A stretch of 64,000 bases of DNA from Alphaproteobacteria bacterium. Lineage in GTDB: Bacteria > Pseudomonadota > Alphaproteobacteria > Micavibrionales > Micavibrionaceae. Under the pieces are notes generated by a model. It was not told where the DNA came from and did no database searches. It saw only the letters and a list, made by a program, of their open reading frames with translations. Below, piece by piece: positions 63,281 through 64,000 of the stretch. Location: NCBI GenBank assembly GCA_030147745.1, contig JASBUS010000094.1:62001-126000 (forward strand), read 5' to 3'. Both the position numbers and the translations under genes were made by a program. Positions within the stretch are counted from its first letter, which is position 1; each line of letters begins with the position of its first letter.

Positions 63281-63790
63281 TTAATCTTTCTTACGGAATT
63301 TGTCCAAAGAAATAACCTCACCTGCAGGCGCGTCTTTCTGTTTCGCTGAAGATGAACTATCTTCGTCTTCATCATCAAAACCTTCAGGATCATCGTCTGG
63401 ATCAAAATCGCTGTCATCTTCAGTCAATGGCTGGAATTGTAGCGCGAAGTTCACAGATGGGTCTGCAAAAATGCTGATCGATGCCAATGGGATGATCAAA
63501 TGTTCAGGCACAGAGTTAAATGACAATGTGACTTCTAATTTTTCATCATCTACTTTTAGGTCATAGAATTGATATTGTAGAACGATGGTCATTTCACCAG
63601 GGTAGCGTTCCGCCAAATAATCAGGTATTTGAACACCTGGATGGTCTGTATTAAATGTGATGTAAAAATGGTGTTCACCCGGCAAATCACCGCGCTCAAT
63701 CACTTCCTCTACAACGTTTTTAACTACGCTGCGCAAGGCTTTCTCAACCATTCTGTCATATCTCAGACTATCTTCAAAACTATCGTTCAT
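63281..63790 (-). CDS. sspB: SspB-like ClpXP adaptor, alphaproteobacterial type
   Basis: Delivers ssrA-tagged and other substrates to ClpXP. The 169 residues carry the alpha-type signature LRYDRMVEKALRSVVKNVVEEV near the N-terminus, then PGEHHFYITFNT, ERYPGEMTIVLQYQF, VTLSFNSVPEHLIIPLASI and FADPSVNFALQF, followed by an acidic disordered linker and the ClpX-binding tail EVISLDKFRKKD. It probably is co-transcribed with the ABC exporter. Confidence 0.9.
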   Translation of the reverse strand: MNDSFEDSLRYDRMVEKALRSVVKNVVEEVIERGDLPGEHHFYITFNTDHPGVQIPDYLAERYPGEMTIVLQYQFYDLKVDDEKLEVTLSFNSVPEHLIIPLASISIFADPSVNFALQFQPLTEDDSDFDPDDDPEGFDDEDEDSSSSAKQKDAPAGEVISLDKFRKKD

Positions 63791-63918
63791 TGTAATATTG
63801 TCGCTTTTTTTTCAAAATTAATCAGACGTGTATCTTCTCATATTTATAACCGCATTATCAGCCGAAAACCAGAGGCTTTCAATATTTCCCTTGAATTAAT
63901 CCAAATTTTCGGTGATAT

Positions 63919-63945
63919 AGGGGGTGTCCCCCTGACCCGTATAAT
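63919..63945 (+). promoter_or_regulatory. TATAAT box with an upstream palindrome, before the gene at the window end
   Basis: A perfect inverted repeat AGGGGG-TGT-CCCCCT (63919-63933) lies just ahead of TATAAT (63940-63945). It covers the expected -35 position, so it could be an operator where a repressor or activator binds. No classical -35 is seen. Confidence 0.4.
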
Positions 63946-63976
63946 TACGCAATAATAATAAAAAGAGTATATATTT

Positions 63977-64000
63977 ATGAGCGAAGCGAAGGCTCCATCC
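63977..64000 (+). CDS. Start of a gene truncated by the window end
   Basis: The ATG at 63977 has AAAGAG about 12 bases upstream and encodes M-S-E-A-K-A-P-S before the window ends. Too short to identify. Confidence 0.45.

Overview
The window looks like a chromosomal segment of an alphaproteobacterium of moderate to low GC content. Several arrangements point that way: grpE and hrcA lie back to back with a divergent rph-rdgB-hemW block; nagZ-scpA-scpB-tatABC form one operon; there is an alphaproteobacterial-type SspB, a DUF2336 protein, a Suv3-like helicase and soluble PAS-type chemoreceptors. Genus cannot be fixed from the sequence. No rRNA, tRNA, CRISPR array, prophage or insertion sequence was recognised. 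Most of the window is housekeeping, interspersed with lineage-specific small proteins that often occur as tandem paralogous pairs.

Layout. 1-1.2 kb: end of an unknown gene and two small unknown genes closed by a terminator. 1.3-3.0 kb: DUF484 and xerC. 3.0-6.5 kb: a metal (probably zinc) uptake operon with a His-rich periplasmic protein, an LbtU-like porin, a ZnuA-like binding protein and a ZnuB-like permease, but no ATPase. 6.4-7.8 kb: a small reverse operon. 8-13.4 kb: lepA and two tandem BdlA-like PAS receptors. 13.6-18 kb: an outer-membrane protein, a cupin, an unknown gene, a DUF455 ferritin-like protein and rocD, followed by a structured intergenic region. 18.4-27 kb: mdh, grpE-unknown-hrcA, rph-rdgB-hemW and a large periplasmic protein. 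27-37 kb: Suv3-like helicase, membrane protein, nagZ-scpAB-tatABC, zapE and DUF2336. 37-49 kb: bactofilin, nth, two tandem small-protein pairs, odhA-odhB, the sigma-54 array described below, a HAD phosphatase, sucD and asd. 49-55 kb: a secretin/pilus-type envelope cluster with unknown partners. 55-61.4 kb: pyrB-plsY-dprA-topA and a RibK-like protein. 61.4-64 kb: an ABC exporter, sspB and the first codons of another gene.

The most unusual part is the roughly 0.9 kb between 45.65 and 46.52 kb, which earlier gene calling would leave blank. It holds three consecutive minus-strand units, each with a -24/-12 (sigma-54) promoter-like site and a strong intrinsic terminator. Two units carry homologous 39-residue small-protein frames starting MGN and ending MMLPF, one of them broken by a one-base shift. 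The third unit has no comparable frame and could make an RNA of about 90 nt. The 5' end of that RNA is complementary over 11 bases to the stop-codon region of the intact small-protein mRNA. This looks like a compact, RpoN-controlled small-protein/small-RNA locus that I cannot match to a described system.

A second candidate is the secretin cluster at 49.4-55.3 kb. It encodes the envelope-spanning half of a type IVB-pilus or type II secretion-like machine without a motor ATPase, platform protein or pilin in the window. It is preceded by a pair of unknown tandem paralogues. Enzymes of central metabolism are partly split from usual partners: sucD has no sucC beside it, odhAB has no lpd, and pyrB has no pyrC.
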